Positions 8,239 to 17,611 of a stretch of DNA of 64,000 bases are shown here, piece by piece. The DNA is from Longitalea arenae. Lineage in GTDB: Bacteria > Bacteroidota > Bacteroidia > Chitinophagales > Chitinophagaceae. Every line of letters begins with the position of its first letter. Position 1 is the stretch's first letter. Position numbers and translations under genes: made by a program. The stretch spans positions 434,001 to 498,000 of the forward strand of contig NZ_JAFFJX010000004.1 in the NCBI RefSeq assembly GCF_016924755.1, written 5' to 3'. The notes under the pieces are model-generated. The model was not told the DNA's origin and did no database searches. It saw only the letters and a program-made list of their open reading frames with translations.

Positions 8239-8322
8239 ATGAAAAATCCCGTACGACTATTCTTCGGTTTCATCTTTGTAACCTACGTGATCATTTATAG
8301 TTTGATGGCCCTGCTGGCATAG
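8239..8322 (+). CDS. Possible 27-residue single-span membrane peptide
   Basis: ATG at 8239 to TAG at 8320-8322 encodes 27 residues: a short basic start (MKNPVR) followed by a continuous hydrophobic stretch (LFFGFIFVTYVIIYSLMALL). The composition is what a single-pass membrane micro-protein would show. A promoter-like TTG ... TAGATTTTTG precedes it by about 50 bases. No family is recognised and nothing proves translation. Confidence 0.35.
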   Translation: MKNPVRLFFGFIFVTYVIIYSLMALLA

Positions 8323-8511
8323 TACCTGATCTGCACTATCACTTCTTCGTTACAAAGTTCTGTTCGCTTTATTCCGCTTCCGATACTTTCCTTACGGTAG
8401 TTCCGGATATTACCGTTACACTCACCTGTTGTTGATCCTGCCCTTTAATAGTAAGATGCCCGGCCAGGCCGGGTTACTGATGACTTCTGGCATTAATCGT
8501 ATCTTCGGTAC

Positions 8512-8997
8512 ATGTCAGCTGTTACCATCAGAACCATTCAACCGGCCGATAACCCGGCACTGGCAGTTATCATTCGTAATGCATTGACTGAATTCGGCGC
8601 TAATAAGCCGGGCACTGTTTATTACGACGCCACTACCGATGCGTTATACGAACTGTTCCGGCAGCCGGGCAGTATTTATTATGTAGCCGAAGCGGATGGC
8701 ACACTCATTGGCGGCGCTGGTATTTTTCCTTCACCTGGCCTGCCAGCCGATACCTGTGAACTGGTAAAAATGTATTTGACGCCTGTAGCCCGGGGCAAAG
8801 GCATTGGAAAAACGCTGATAGAAAAAGCCCTGCAATTTGCCAGCGAAACCGGCTACCGTAAAGTGTATATTGAAACCATGCCTGAATTAAGTAAGGCGAT
8901 GTCGGTATATGAAAAATTCGGATTTAAATACCTGGATGGCCCGCTTGGGAATACCGGCCATTTCAGCTGTGCGATCTGGATGCTGAAGGAGTTGTAG
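8512..8997 (+). CDS. GNAT family N-acetyltransferase
   Basis: A 161-residue single-domain GNAT enzyme that transfers acetyl from acetyl-CoA to an unknown amine. Motif A is LVKMYLTPVARGKGIGKTLI (residues about 84-103), with the RGKGIG pyrophosphate-binding loop. The C-terminal MSVYEKFGFKYLDGP is the usual motif B Tyr/Phe-Gly-Phe region. The ATG start agrees with the usual N-terminus (TIRTIQPADNPALAVI). It stands alone between gaps, so the neighbourhood gives no substrate clue. Confidence 0.88.
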   Translation: MSAVTIRTIQPADNPALAVIIRNALTEFGANKPGTVYYDATTDALYELFRQPGSIYYVAEADGTLIGGAGIFPSPGLPADTCELVKMYLTPVARGKGIGKTLIEKALQFASETGYRKVYIETMPELSKAMSVYEKFGFKYLDGPLGNTGHFSCAIWMLKEL

Positions 8998-9000
8998 TAG

Positions 9001-9095
9001 TTACCAGTTACCGGGTTCCGGTTACCGGGCGAGGCAAAAAATAGTAAGCCATCTGCAATAAATACCTGGCAACCGGGTCCTGGTAACCGGTATCA
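9001..9095. repeat. AACCGGT-type heptamer words
   Basis: Short runs such as TTACCAGTTACCGGG and CTGGTAACCGG occupy the gap between the GNAT gene and the convergent SprT gene. They belong to the heptamer family seen in other gaps. Confidence 0.6.
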
Positions 9096-9107
9096 TTGCC
9101 AGTTGAT

Positions 9108-9722
9108 TCAACATGCTTTCACTTCATAAATCGGGCTGAATAAGTAAAGTTTGCCCGTTTCAACTTCAACACACTGAAAGCGCTTGCGCAGTTTCTTTCC
9201 CTTTTTAAAGATGCGGCCTTCGCCTATATCGAATAACTGCCCTTCGGGTAATTGCTCAACCATCACCAGTCCATTATCGCGGTCAAACTTTTTCAATACC
9301 CGCATCAGGCCTTCATCGGCGCAACTGCTGGCCGGCAGGTCGTGCATCGATTGTTTAAGCGCCTGCTCAACCAGGGGCGGAAAGATCTCCTTGCCCATAA
9401 AATCCTTCAACAACAAGGCATAGCAATTCTTCCATTCCCGGCCATGCGGCGATACGCGGTGCCCGAATTGCATAAAAGTGACCAGGTGAGCCAGTTCATG
9501 GATCAGCGTAATTAGGAAAGCGTAGGGATTCAAATTTCCGTTTACGCTGATGCGGTGATTTTTGTCGGAAGTCGCGTGGCGGTAATCGCCAAGCACTGAT
9601 TTTCGTTCGCGGGTAATGGTTAAATGAACCTTGTACTGATGCAGATACTCCAGTACCCGGGGAACGGCCGTTACAGGAATGAATTTACTGAGATACTCTA
9701 ATGGCGCCTGCTGCTTAGACAT
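9108..9722 (-). CDS. SprT-like zinc metalloprotease-fold protein
   Basis: A 204-residue protein of the SprT-like group. The zinc site HELAH with its context LITLIHELAHLVTFMQFGH lies at residues about 70-88; HGREWKNCYALLLKDF follows, where the next conserved His/Trp region sits. The C-terminal part (KKFDRDNGLVMVEQL ... FKKGKKLRKRFQCVEVETGKLYLFSP) resembles the zinc-ribbon-like tail of the family but keeps few Cys. Relatives include the DNA-protein crosslink protease SPRTN; the bacterial role is unsettled. The first eight bases overlap the stop of the upstream membrane-protein gene on the same strand. Confidence 0.8.
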   Translation of the reverse strand: MSKQQAPLEYLSKFIPVTAVPRVLEYLHQYKVHLTITRERKSVLGDYRHATSDKNHRISVNGNLNPYAFLITLIHELAHLVTFMQFGHRVSPHGREWKNCYALLLKDFMGKEIFPPLVEQALKQSMHDLPASSCADEGLMRVLKKFDRDNGLVMVEQLPEGQLFDIGEGRIFKKGKKLRKRFQCVEVETGKLYLFSPIYEVKAC

Positions 9723-10119
9723 TCTTTTTTTGCTTGCTCAATTTCATCAGGATAACCACTTCAATGGTCGTATAAAGCAGATACAGGAACATACAGCCGA
9801 AAATACCCGCCTTATTAACCTCTTTGCCCACTATGCTAATATAAATAAATACAGCCACCAGGCAAATCATCATTTTTGAAAATACCCCGCCATAAACCGT
9901 CCGTACGATCGCCTGTGGGTTTTTAGAGCCCAGCGAGCGGGAGAACAGGAAAAAAGATACCGCAGTAGCGGCAAACAGGATCAGGTTGCCAATGATCAGC
10001 ACATCCACATTTACATCCCGTTGGCTGAACCAGGCCCTGTTGGTCAAAAACAAGGCAGTAACTACTACAAAAATGAGTATCAGGGGCCTGAATGACCTGG
10101 AAACTGAGTTATTTGTCAT
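9715..10119 (-). CDS. Small four-span membrane protein
   Basis: From the ATG at 10119 this encodes 134 residues with four hydrophobic segments, starting PLILIFVVVTALFLTNRAW and ending with FGCMFLYLLYTTIEVVILMKL, and a basic tail (SKQKKNV). The longer frame upstream of that ATG adds 23 residues with no support. Its stop overlaps the SprT-like gene by eight bases, suggesting co-transcription. Size and topology recall ATP synthase protein I-like membrane proteins, which in Bacteroidota often sit near bactofilin genes, but there is no firm sequence match. Confidence 0.6.
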   Translation of the reverse strand: MTNNSVSRSFRPLILIFVVVTALFLTNRAWFSQRDVNVDVLIIGNLILFAATAVSFFLFSRSLGSKNPQAIVRTVYGGVFSKMMICLVAVFIYISIVGKEVNKAGIFGCMFLYLLYTTIEVVILMKLSKQKKNV

Positions 10120-10507
10120 CGTTTTAAAAAATGGATGGCAAAGGTAGAGCAGAAAGTTGAAAACCTGACAGGTTAACGAGTTGGCCAATTAAGGGGTCCA
10201 CGACTTAATAAGTAAATGATGTTCTCAATTAATAAGACGAAGCCAGGAAGGACGGAGAAACTTTGAGACAGGATTTAAGCGTGAAGTTAAGAAATAGGGC
10301 TTTGGCCAATTGCCGGCTAACAAAGCAGCATCTGGGATCTTGGAAACCGGCAACCGGTAACTGGGAACCGGCAACCGGTAATTTATGATAGTAATTTATG
10401 CCTTGCAGTTTGTACCATGAAACCTGTAACAAATAGAATCCTTTTCCGGTAACAAATAGGTTATCGAATAGGGAGCGTTCAACAAGTACATAAGGGCGTA
10501 ACCAGTT
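10120..10507. other. Gap with a short heptamer block
   Basis: About 390 bases without a gene. Positions 10337-10382 contain tandem AACCGGCAACCGGTAACTGGG-type words of the heptamer family. Nothing else was recognised. Confidence 0.6.
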
Positions 10508-10951
10508 CTATTCTAATACGGTCTCAGAAGCTTTTTTGCCTTTTTTATCGGCAATCACTTCGTTCACCTGGCCATTGGTTGCCGTGTTCATATGGCATTG
10601 GCCATTGAAATTGGCGCTGGGCTCTATCTGCAGTTTGCCTGCATATAAATTCCCGTTTACATGGCTGCCGCCTTTCAACTGCAACAACTCTTTTACTTTG
10701 ATGGTGCCTGATACTTTGCCCATGATGTCGGCCTGCTGGCCCGAAATATCGCCTTCCACGGAACCATTGGAGCCAATAACTACTTTAGCCTGGCATTGAA
10801 TATTTCCCTGCAGGGAACCATCGATACGGATATCGCCATTACTGGAAATATCGCCTTTTAATACAGTGCCGGCAGCAATGATAGTGGCAGCTCCGGTGCC
10901 AGGTGCTGATACCTCGCCTGCGTTTTCGGATTTGGATTTCTGATTGAACAT
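10508..10951 (-). CDS. Bactofilin (polymer-forming cytoskeletal protein)
   Basis: A 147-residue bactofilin, which forms nucleotide-free filaments on the inner face of the membrane and often scaffolds cell-wall enzymes. The core (residues about 22-115) shows the right-handed beta-helix pattern of regularly spaced Gly and hydrophobic residues: AAGTVLKGDISSNGDIRIDG, GSVEGDISGQQADIMG, KVSGTIKVKELLQLKG. N- and C-terminal tails are polar and disordered-looking, as usual. It follows the membrane-anchor gene by 15 bases on the same strand and is probably its partner. Confidence 0.92.
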   Translation of the reverse strand: MFNQKSKSENAGEVSAPGTGAATIIAAGTVLKGDISSNGDIRIDGSLQGNIQCQAKVVIGSNGSVEGDISGQQADIMGKVSGTIKVKELLQLKGGSHVNGNLYAGKLQIEPSANFNGQCHMNTATNGQVNEVIADKKGKKASETVLE

Positions 10952-10966
10952 ACGATATGGTTAGAT

Positions 10967-11362
10967 TTATTCTTCAATATTTTCCGGCTGGGGAATGGAA
11001 AGCGTGGTCGTGTCTAATTTAACGCTGATATTCCCCTGTAACACACTTTTAACGTTATCAAGATACTTATCCTTATACTGCATCGCCTGCTCCAGTGAAT
11101 CGGTACGAACTTTCAGTTCCCGCAACTCACGCATGGTGTTAACATCTCCATACCCAGGTATATACATACGCAACGGTGTGAACACAATAAGCGCCACCGT
11201 TAAACCGGTCAGCAACACAAAAATGGTGCTAAGTGTGATGTAAACACTCAGTCTGGATAATTTAAACGTCACAACCTCTTCGTAAGTATCATCATTCATC
11301 ACTACCAGCCGGTACCGGTTCTGCAAGCGCTTCAGGGTAGATTGGGCATCGAATTTAGCCAT
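10967..11362 (-). CDS. Single-span membrane protein resembling the anchor part of M23 peptidases
   Basis: A 131-residue protein with a cytoplasmic basic N-terminus (LKRLQNRYRLVVMNDDTYEE), one transmembrane segment (about residues 39-66) ending FTPLRMYIPGYG, and a periplasmic coiled-coil-like stretch (MRELRELKVRTDSLEQAM). This is the pattern of the N-terminal region of Bacteroidota M23 endopeptidases found next to bactofilins. Here the frame stops before any LytM catalytic domain, so it would be an anchor without enzyme. It is 15 bases upstream of bactofilin and divergent from the PorW/SprE homologue. Confidence 0.65.
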   Translation of the reverse strand: MAKFDAQSTLKRLQNRYRLVVMNDDTYEEVVTFKLSRLSVYITLSTIFVLLTGLTVALIVFTPLRMYIPGYGDVNTMRELRELKVRTDSLEQAMQYKDKYLDNVKSVLQGNISVKLDTTTLSIPQPENIEE

Positions 11363-11499
11363 AGAGAGAGTTTCAAAACGCTAAAGGTAACAAGTTATTT
11401 TAATGAATGCTCATGCGTATAAAAATTAACGTACTTACAAAATAATTTTCTTGAAAATCAGTTAATAAGATTTTAGTTTGTGGTAGAAATTCAAAGGTT

Positions 11500-14400
11500 T
11501 TGACGAGGACACTTGCATTAATTATTGTTTTAATTTTTTCGCTGCCGAAAATATATGCGCAGCCTACGCTTTCTTTTGACCTGAAAAAGCCGCAGAAGTT
11601 TGAAAACCGCAAACTGGCCTCTGAAAAGACTGAAGACAGAAAGTTCCACGTCGTTCGCCGCTTCACCCAGAACGGCACCACCAAATTCAACTATCATTAC
11701 AACGCCTATAAAAAACTGGCCGATGTGATTGCCCGCGCCAAAGCGCAGCATAAAGACGATTATGCCCGTTTGCTTTCCTTTTACAACTACAGCCTCGAAG
11801 TAACCGCAAAAGATAAAACGGAGCTCGATTCGGTCATCTACAAAGCAAATGCCGGCATCCTGTTACACGACCTGCGCAATAGCTGGGTCGATAACCTGTA
11901 CATGCTCATGGGCGAAGCGTATTATTTCAAGAATACCCTTGACTCCGCCTACCTCAGTTTTCAATACATTAACTATGCTTTTTCGCCCAAGGAAAAAGAC
12001 GGTTACGATAAACCGATCGGTTCCAATGCCAATAAAGATGAGGGCGGCAGCGCTTTCACCATTTCTACCAAAGAGAACACCAGCCTGCTGAAAAAAGCAT
12101 GGTCCCGGCCGCCCAGCCGCAATGAATCCTTCATCTGGCAGATCAGGACCTACCTGGCGAAAGATGAACTGGCGGAAGCAGCCGGCTTAATTGAAACCTT
12201 AAAAAATGACCCGCAGTTTCCCAGCCGCTTAAAGACCGACCTGCACGAAATGCAGGCCTTGTGGTTCTATAAACAGCAGGTGTACGACAGCGCTGCTTAT
12301 TATCTGAACCTGGCGCTCGATAATGCAGAAACGCGTGAAGAGCAGGCGCGGTGGGAATACCTGATAGGCCAGTTATACGAAAAAGCCGATAAACGCGATG
12401 AAGCGGCTACCTTCTTTGAAAAAGCGGTTAGCCATACGCTGAACCCGGTAATGGAAGTGTATGCCCGCCTGAATGCCATCCGGCAAAAGAAAGGAGACGA
12501 TAAAGTGATCCAGGAAAATATTAATGAACTGGTGAAAATGGCGCGGAAAGACCGTTACAGCGCATACCGCGATATTATACTGTATGCTGCGGCTGAAATG
12601 GAGCTCGAGCGGAATAATATCGCCGGCGCCAAAGCGCTGTTATTAAAAGCTACAGCTTCACCCGGTGAAGATCCGGGCGTTCGCCAGAGGGCATTCCTGT
12701 TGCTGGCGGAATTGTCGTTCAAAGAAAAGAACTACTTCGACGCAAAACGGTTCTACGACAGCATTACCAACGTTGGTCCCGATATGGCCGACCCGGGCAA
12801 ACTGAATCAATTAAAAGCCACCCTTGCCAGGATCGTGGCTTACCAAAATACCATTCACCGCGAAGACAGCCTGCAGCTCGTTGCCGCCATGCCCGAAGAA
12901 GAACGCGAAGCTCATATCAAAAAACTGGTGAAACAGTTGCGCAAAACCCAGGGCCTGAAGGAAGAAGATGCCGGCGGCGGGGATGTATCGGGCGGCCCAT
13001 TATCGTTCAATGATAATAGTGGTCCGTCAGACATGTTCAGCAGCAATGCCAAAGGCGAGTGGTACTTCTATAATAACGCCCTGAAAGCAAAAGGTTTTAC
13101 TGAGTTCAAAGGCCAGTGGGGCAATCGCCCGAATGTAGACAACTGGCAGCGCATGGCCGCTATTAAACAGGCGGGGCCTATTTCAGGTGGTATGGCCGAT
13201 GAAGGACAGGTAGGCGCTGCTGCTCCGGCGGGTCCCCTCACCTATGAGGAATTGCTGAAGATGGTACCGCTTACACCGGCGCAATTGACGAGCTCGAACG
13301 ACTCTATTGAGCATGCACAGTTCTACCTGGGTAAAACCTACCTGGAAGGACTGGAAGATTATACATCAACCATCGATACGCTCGAGGCATTACTTAGCCG
13401 TTTTCCCAATACCAAACACCGGCCCGAAGCGCTGTTCCTGCTCGCCTATTGTTATACCAAAACCGGCGATCTGGCAAAAGCAACAGCTGCGCAGAATGAG
13501 CTGAAACAAAAATATCCGGGCACCACCTTTGAAAAGGTCGTGTCGAACCCCAATCGCATTTCACCCGACAGCACAGCGAAGCTGGAAATGACCCGGCGGT
13601 ACGACAATATTTACAACTTGTACATTGAAGGCAATTTTGAAGAAGCACAGGCGCAAAAGCGGATTGCCGATAGCATGTATCATCAAAATTACTGGACACC
13701 CCAGTTGCTGTATATTCAATCCGTTTACTATATTAAACAACGCCAGGATGATTCGGCCACAAAATCTCTGCAGGATATCACACGCCTGTTCCCGAATACA
13801 CCCATGGCCGCGAAAGCGCGTGCATTGATCGACGTCTTAAGCCGCCGCAAACAAATCGAAGATTACCTTACGAATCTGCAAATTGAGCGTCCGGTAGAAG
13901 ACAGCACCGGTATCGTTGATGAACCCGTGGCCGCTGCACCAAACGCACCGGTTATTAGGCCGCCGGTAGTTGTACAACAAACACCTGCAACCCAGCAGCC
14001 TGCCGTTGTGCAGCCGCCTGTAGTTGCCAAAACGGAACCACAGCAGCAACCGGTCACCAAAAATGAGCAGCAGCCTGCCAAAGAGCCCAAAGCACAGCAA
14101 CCGCCTGCTACAGTACCTGTAACGCCCCAACAGCAACCGGCTATTGTCAAAACAGAGAAAGCGGTTAGCCCGGCGAAACCGCCTGCTACACAGCTGCCGC
14201 CACCAGCGGTGAAAAAAGATTCGGTGAAGGCGAAGGTAGAAGCACCCAAACCACTGGTGCTCACCAATAATGCAGCAGTGCCTCACTATGTAGGTATTGT
14301 GCTTGACAAGGTTGACCCTGTGTATGTAAATGAAGCCCGCAACGCGTTTAACCGCTATAACCGCGAGCAATATGCAGCCAAAGGTTTTTCAGTGAATAAC

Positions 14401-14640
14401 CAAACCATCAGCGACGACATTAAACTGGTAATGATCGGCGTATTCCCCAATGCCGATGAAGCGATCGCTTACATCGATAAAACCCGTAAGCTGGCCGTTA
14501 CGGAGATCGTTCCCTGGCTGCCTGCTGCCAAATATTCGTTTGTGATCGTCAACGATAACAATCTGCAGGTCCTGATGAACACAAAAGATGTTAACGCACT
14601 GAAAAAGTTCCTCTCAGATTATTATCCCGGAAAATTCTAA
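11500..14640 (+). CDS. PorW/SprE-like TPR protein, T9SS and gliding component
   Basis: A 1046-residue exported protein resembling PorW/SprE, a component needed for type IX secretion and gliding. The signal-like start reads TRTLALIIVLIFSLPKIYA, then QPT. Conserved-looking N-terminal stretches are NYHYNAYKKLADVIARAKA, LLSFYNYSLEV and SRPPSRNESFIWQIRTYLA. TPR-like helices fill residues about 110-780, a Pro/Gln-rich linker about 800-920, and a C-terminal domain runs about 925-1046. No ATG is available; TTG at 11500 is the best start. It lacks the lipobox known for PorW of Porphyromonas, which is odd. It is divergent from the bactofilin pair. Confidence 0.78.
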   Translation: MTRTLALIIVLIFSLPKIYAQPTLSFDLKKPQKFENRKLASEKTEDRKFHVVRRFTQNGTTKFNYHYNAYKKLADVIARAKAQHKDDYARLLSFYNYSLEVTAKDKTELDSVIYKANAGILLHDLRNSWVDNLYMLMGEAYYFKNTLDSAYLSFQYINYAFSPKEKDGYDKPIGSNANKDEGGSAFTISTKENTSLLKKAWSRPPSRNESFIWQIRTYLAKDELAEAAGLIETLKNDPQFPSRLKTDLHEMQALWFYKQQVYDSAAYYLNLALDNAETREEQARWEYLIGQLYEKADKRDEAATFFEKAVSHTLNPVMEVYARLNAIRQKKGDDKVIQENINELVKMARKDRYSAYRDIILYAAAEMELERNNIAGAKALLLKATASPGEDPGVRQRAFLLLAELSFKEKNYFDAKRFYDSITNVGPDMADPGKLNQLKATLARIVAYQNTIHREDSLQLVAAMPEEEREAHIKKLVKQLRKTQGLKEEDAGGGDVSGGPLSFNDNSGPSDMFSSNAKGEWYFYNNALKAKGFTEFKGQWGNRPNVDNWQRMAAIKQAGPISGGMADEGQVGAAAPAGPLTYEELLKMVPLTPAQLTSSNDSIEHAQFYLGKTYLEGLEDYTSTIDTLEALLSRFPNTKHRPEALFLLAYCYTKTGDLAKATAAQNELKQKYPGTTFEKVVSNPNRISPDSTAKLEMTRRYDNIYNLYIEGNFEEAQAQKRIADSMYHQNYWTPQLLYIQSVYYIKQRQDDSATKSLQDITRLFPNTPMAAKARALIDVLSRRKQIEDYLTNLQIERPVEDSTGIVDEPVAAAPNAPVIRPPVVVQQTPATQQPAVVQPPVVAKTEPQQQPVTKNEQQPAKEPKAQQPPATVPVTPQQQPAIVKTEKAVSPAKPPATQLPPPAVKKDSVKAKVEAPKPLVLTNNAAVPHYVGIVLDKVDPVYVNEARNAFNRYNREQYAAKGFSVNNQTISDDIKLVMIGVFPNADEAIAYIDKTRKLAVTEIVPWLPAAKYSFVIVNDNNLQVLMNTKDVNALKKFLSDYYPGKF

Positions 14641-14931
14641 CTCCTTTCTAATACCCTGGTGCGGGTGGCCGGAAGCCCTTTTACCCAGGAGGAATCCCTT
14701 TTGTTCTGTTTTCTCATTATCAACACATTACTATTATTCAGCCGGGCATTAACCAGTTTATGCAAAGAGCTTGTTGAACCCTCCTTTCGGGTTTGTCGTC
14801 TAAAAAACTGGCCCGGACAAATTATTAAGAATACTTTCGTAGCCGTCCCTGGTTTTATCCGCCATAAAGCATGATTTTTGCAATTCGTAAAATCCCGGTT
14901 GGTAAATCCCGGTTTTACAAAACTCCCAACT

Positions 14932-17325
14932 ATGACGCGCGCAATTAAAATATTCTGGAAAATTTTTCTCATTGGATTCCTGGTAGTTGTGTTGTTGATC
15001 ACGCTTATTAGCTTCGGCCTTTTTGGCAAAATGCCTTCACTGGCCCAGTTGGAAAACCCCAGCATCACCCTGGCCAGCGAAGTATATGGGGATGATGGCA
15101 CCATGTTGGGGAAATATTATAAAGAAAAAGGGAACCGCAGCTTCGTTCAGTATAAAGACATCTCTAAACATGTGGTAGACGCACTGGTAGCTACAGAAGA
15201 TGAGCGCTTTTACGATCACTCGGGCATCGACGGCCGCTCTCTGGCCCGCGCTATTTTCTTTATGGGTAAAGAAGGCGGTGGCAGCACCATCACGCAACAA
15301 CTGGCGCTGAATATGTTCGATGAAAGAGCAGAGAACAAGCTCGCCCGTTTGCTGCAGAAAATAAAAGAGAACATCATTGCCGTAAAACTGGAAAGGAATT
15401 TTACCAAACAGGAGATCCTGGCCCTGTACCTGAATACCGTTTCCTTTAGCGATAACGTATATGGTATCCGCAATGCCTCGCGCACTTTCTTTTCGAAAGA
15501 GCCCGATCGCCTGAATGTGGAAGAAGCCGCCGTACTCATTGGCATGCTGAAAGCCACCGGCACCTATAACCCCCGTACGAATTATAAGGCCTCTTTCGAG
15601 CGCAGGAATACCGTGCTCGATCAAATGGCGCGCAATAAATATTTGTCAGACGCGAAGGCAGCAGCGCTGAAAAAAGATCCCATCAAGCTCAACTATAAAA
15701 AGCTCAACGAGAACAATGGTATCGCTCCTTATTTCCTGGATGTGATCAGGGAGGAGTTGAAAAAATGGTGCAGTGAGCATAAAAAGCAGGATGGCGATAA
15801 TTACGACATTTACGAAGATGGCCTGCACGTATACACAACCATTAATCCGCGCATGCAACTGTATGCGGAAGAAGCCGTTGCCAAACATCTGCCGGTATTG
15901 CAGCGCGTGCTGGCCAGCCAACGGAGCTTAAAAACAGATGCTGTATGGAAAGGCCATGCCAATGTACTGGAAGCCAGCATGCGCAATTCCGACCGCTGGA
16001 AGAGTTTGAAAGCAGAAGGACTAAGCGAAGATGAGATCCGGAAATCGTTCAGGCAGAAGGTACGCATGAAAGTATTTGCCTGGAACAGCAAACGGGAAAA
16101 AGATACGATCATGTCGCCGCTCGATTCCATCAAGTACCATCGCGAAATGCTGCAAACAGCTTTTATGGTCACTGATCCTATGACGGGTCATGTAAAGGCC
16201 TGGGTGGGCGGTATCGACTTTAAGAACTACAAATACGATCACGTAAACCTGAAAACAAAACGGCAGGTTGGTTCATCTATCAAACCCTTCCTGTATTCGC
16301 TGGCTATAGAAGAATATGGCTTTACACCCGAAACCATGTGTGAAGCCACCCAACAATATTTCCCCGGTTCAGGATATGTACCTGCAAACCCGAATCCGAA
16401 AGTTTCGGGGGTACGCACGATGGCTACCGGTTTGGCCTATTCTATCAACGAAGTGGCAGCCTATATCATCAAACAAACTACGCCGAAACGCTTTGCAGAA
16501 TTTCTGGCCCAGATAAATATCCCCACCAAGGTACAGCCCTACCCTTCTATCAGTTTGGGTACCTGTGAGCTTTCCTTGTATGAAATGATGTGGGGCTACA
16601 GTATGTTCCCCACCGGAGGGGTTAGCATTAAACCGGTATGCATTACCCGTATTGAAGATAAGAACGGTAATGTGCTGGCCCGCTTCGATGCAGAACGTAA
16701 AGAGGTGATCAGCCAGGCAACGGCCTACACCATGGCCCGTATGATGCAGGGAGCGGTTGACTATGGCACGGCCGCCGGATTACGCAGCCGCCTGGGCATT
16801 GCTGAAATGGGTGGTAAAACAGGTACCACGAATGACAACTCGGATGCCTGGTTCTTTGGTTATACGCCGCAGTTGATGGCAGGTGTATGGATCGGTTGCG
16901 ACGATCGTTTCATTCGCCTCGAAGGTGGACTGGGTTATGGTGGCGCCGCTGCAAGACCTATCTGGGAAGCGTTCTTTGCCAAAGCGTTCCAGGACAAAAC
17001 CCTCGGGCTCGACAGGCAGGCCAGATTTGTGCAGCCTGAGAACATGCGCAACCAGTACTACGATTATCTTGGCCCCATTGAACATACGCCACCTCCTGGC
17101 GCCGAAGGCGAGGATGTAGGTAACGGAGGCGCTGATGCTTACCTCGATAAACCCGATACACAAAATATTCCAACCGAGTCGAAAGAGGCTATGGAGGAAC
17201 AAAAGGTACTGCAGGAAGCCACCAGCACAAAAAATCAGATCTCCAAGGATTCTGCATTACCCGCAGATACGAAGAAAAAGAAAGGTTTCTTCAGAAGGCT
17301 TTTCGGTAAAAAAGAAGAGAATTAA
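14932..17325 (+). CDS. Class A penicillin-binding protein 1A
   Basis: Bifunctional peptidoglycan synthase, anchored in the inner membrane and acting in the periplasm. It uses lipid II to polymerise glycan and cross-link peptides. From the ATG at 14932 it has 797 residues. One membrane anchor (about 7-34) is followed by the GT51 domain with EDERFYDHSGIDGRSLARA and GGSTITQQLALN. The transpeptidase has the SxxK nucleophile in GSSIKPFLYS, SxN in YSINEVAAY and KTG in GGKTGTT. An acidic then basic tail ends the protein. It lies 291 bases after the PorW/SprE homologue on the same strand. Confidence 0.95.
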   Translation: MTRAIKIFWKIFLIGFLVVVLLITLISFGLFGKMPSLAQLENPSITLASEVYGDDGTMLGKYYKEKGNRSFVQYKDISKHVVDALVATEDERFYDHSGIDGRSLARAIFFMGKEGGGSTITQQLALNMFDERAENKLARLLQKIKENIIAVKLERNFTKQEILALYLNTVSFSDNVYGIRNASRTFFSKEPDRLNVEEAAVLIGMLKATGTYNPRTNYKASFERRNTVLDQMARNKYLSDAKAAALKKDPIKLNYKKLNENNGIAPYFLDVIREELKKWCSEHKKQDGDNYDIYEDGLHVYTTINPRMQLYAEEAVAKHLPVLQRVLASQRSLKTDAVWKGHANVLEASMRNSDRWKSLKAEGLSEDEIRKSFRQKVRMKVFAWNSKREKDTIMSPLDSIKYHREMLQTAFMVTDPMTGHVKAWVGGIDFKNYKYDHVNLKTKRQVGSSIKPFLYSLAIEEYGFTPETMCEATQQYFPGSGYVPANPNPKVSGVRTMATGLAYSINEVAAYIIKQTTPKRFAEFLAQINIPTKVQPYPSISLGTCELSLYEMMWGYSMFPTGGVSIKPVCITRIEDKNGNVLARFDAERKEVISQATAYTMARMMQGAVDYGTAAGLRSRLGIAEMGGKTGTTNDNSDAWFFGYTPQLMAGVWIGCDDRFIRLEGGLGYGGAAARPIWEAFFAKAFQDKTLGLDRQARFVQPENMRNQYYDYLGPIEHTPPPGAEGEDVGNGGADAYLDKPDTQNIPTESKEAMEEQKVLQEATSTKNQISKDSALPADTKKKKGFFRRLFGKKEEN

Positions 17326-17327
17326 GA

Positions 17328-17425
17328 GGTACCGGTTGCCGGTTACCGGTTACCAGTTGCCGGTTACCAGTTACCAGGTACCGGTTGCCAGGTACCGGTT
17401 TACCAGTTACCGGTTACCCGTGGTC
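17328..17425. repeat. CCGGTTA/CCAGTTA heptamer array
   Basis: More than ten head-to-tail copies of CCGGTTG, CCGGTTA, CCAGTTA and CCAGGTA start directly after the PBP1A stop. The array is of the same word family as that at 46.8 kb. ACCGGT is its own reverse complement, so the array can pair with itself. Confidence 0.85.
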
Positions 17426-17611
17426 AGAATGAAATGCATGCTGTTTATATGCAGCGATTTCGCAATTAAGGCGCCCGGTAACCGGCGACCAGGGGCCAGC
17501 GACCGGTAACCTTTCCACAATAACCACCTAACACTTCGTTTTTACAACAGATATAAAACCAGGCAGTAAGTTTTGAAATTGTCCGTAGCTTCTCTTTCAA
17601 AACTTACCGAC

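Noticed and set aside
8076-8273. Minus-strand 65-codon frame
   Set aside because: No recognisable domain, no sensible start context, and it overlaps promoter-like sequence of the plus-strand short frame.
13837-14370. Minus-strand frames opposite the PorW/SprE Pro/Gln-rich linker
   Set aside because: Their Gly/Cys/Arg-rich products are antisense reflections of CAG/CCG-rich codons in the linker.
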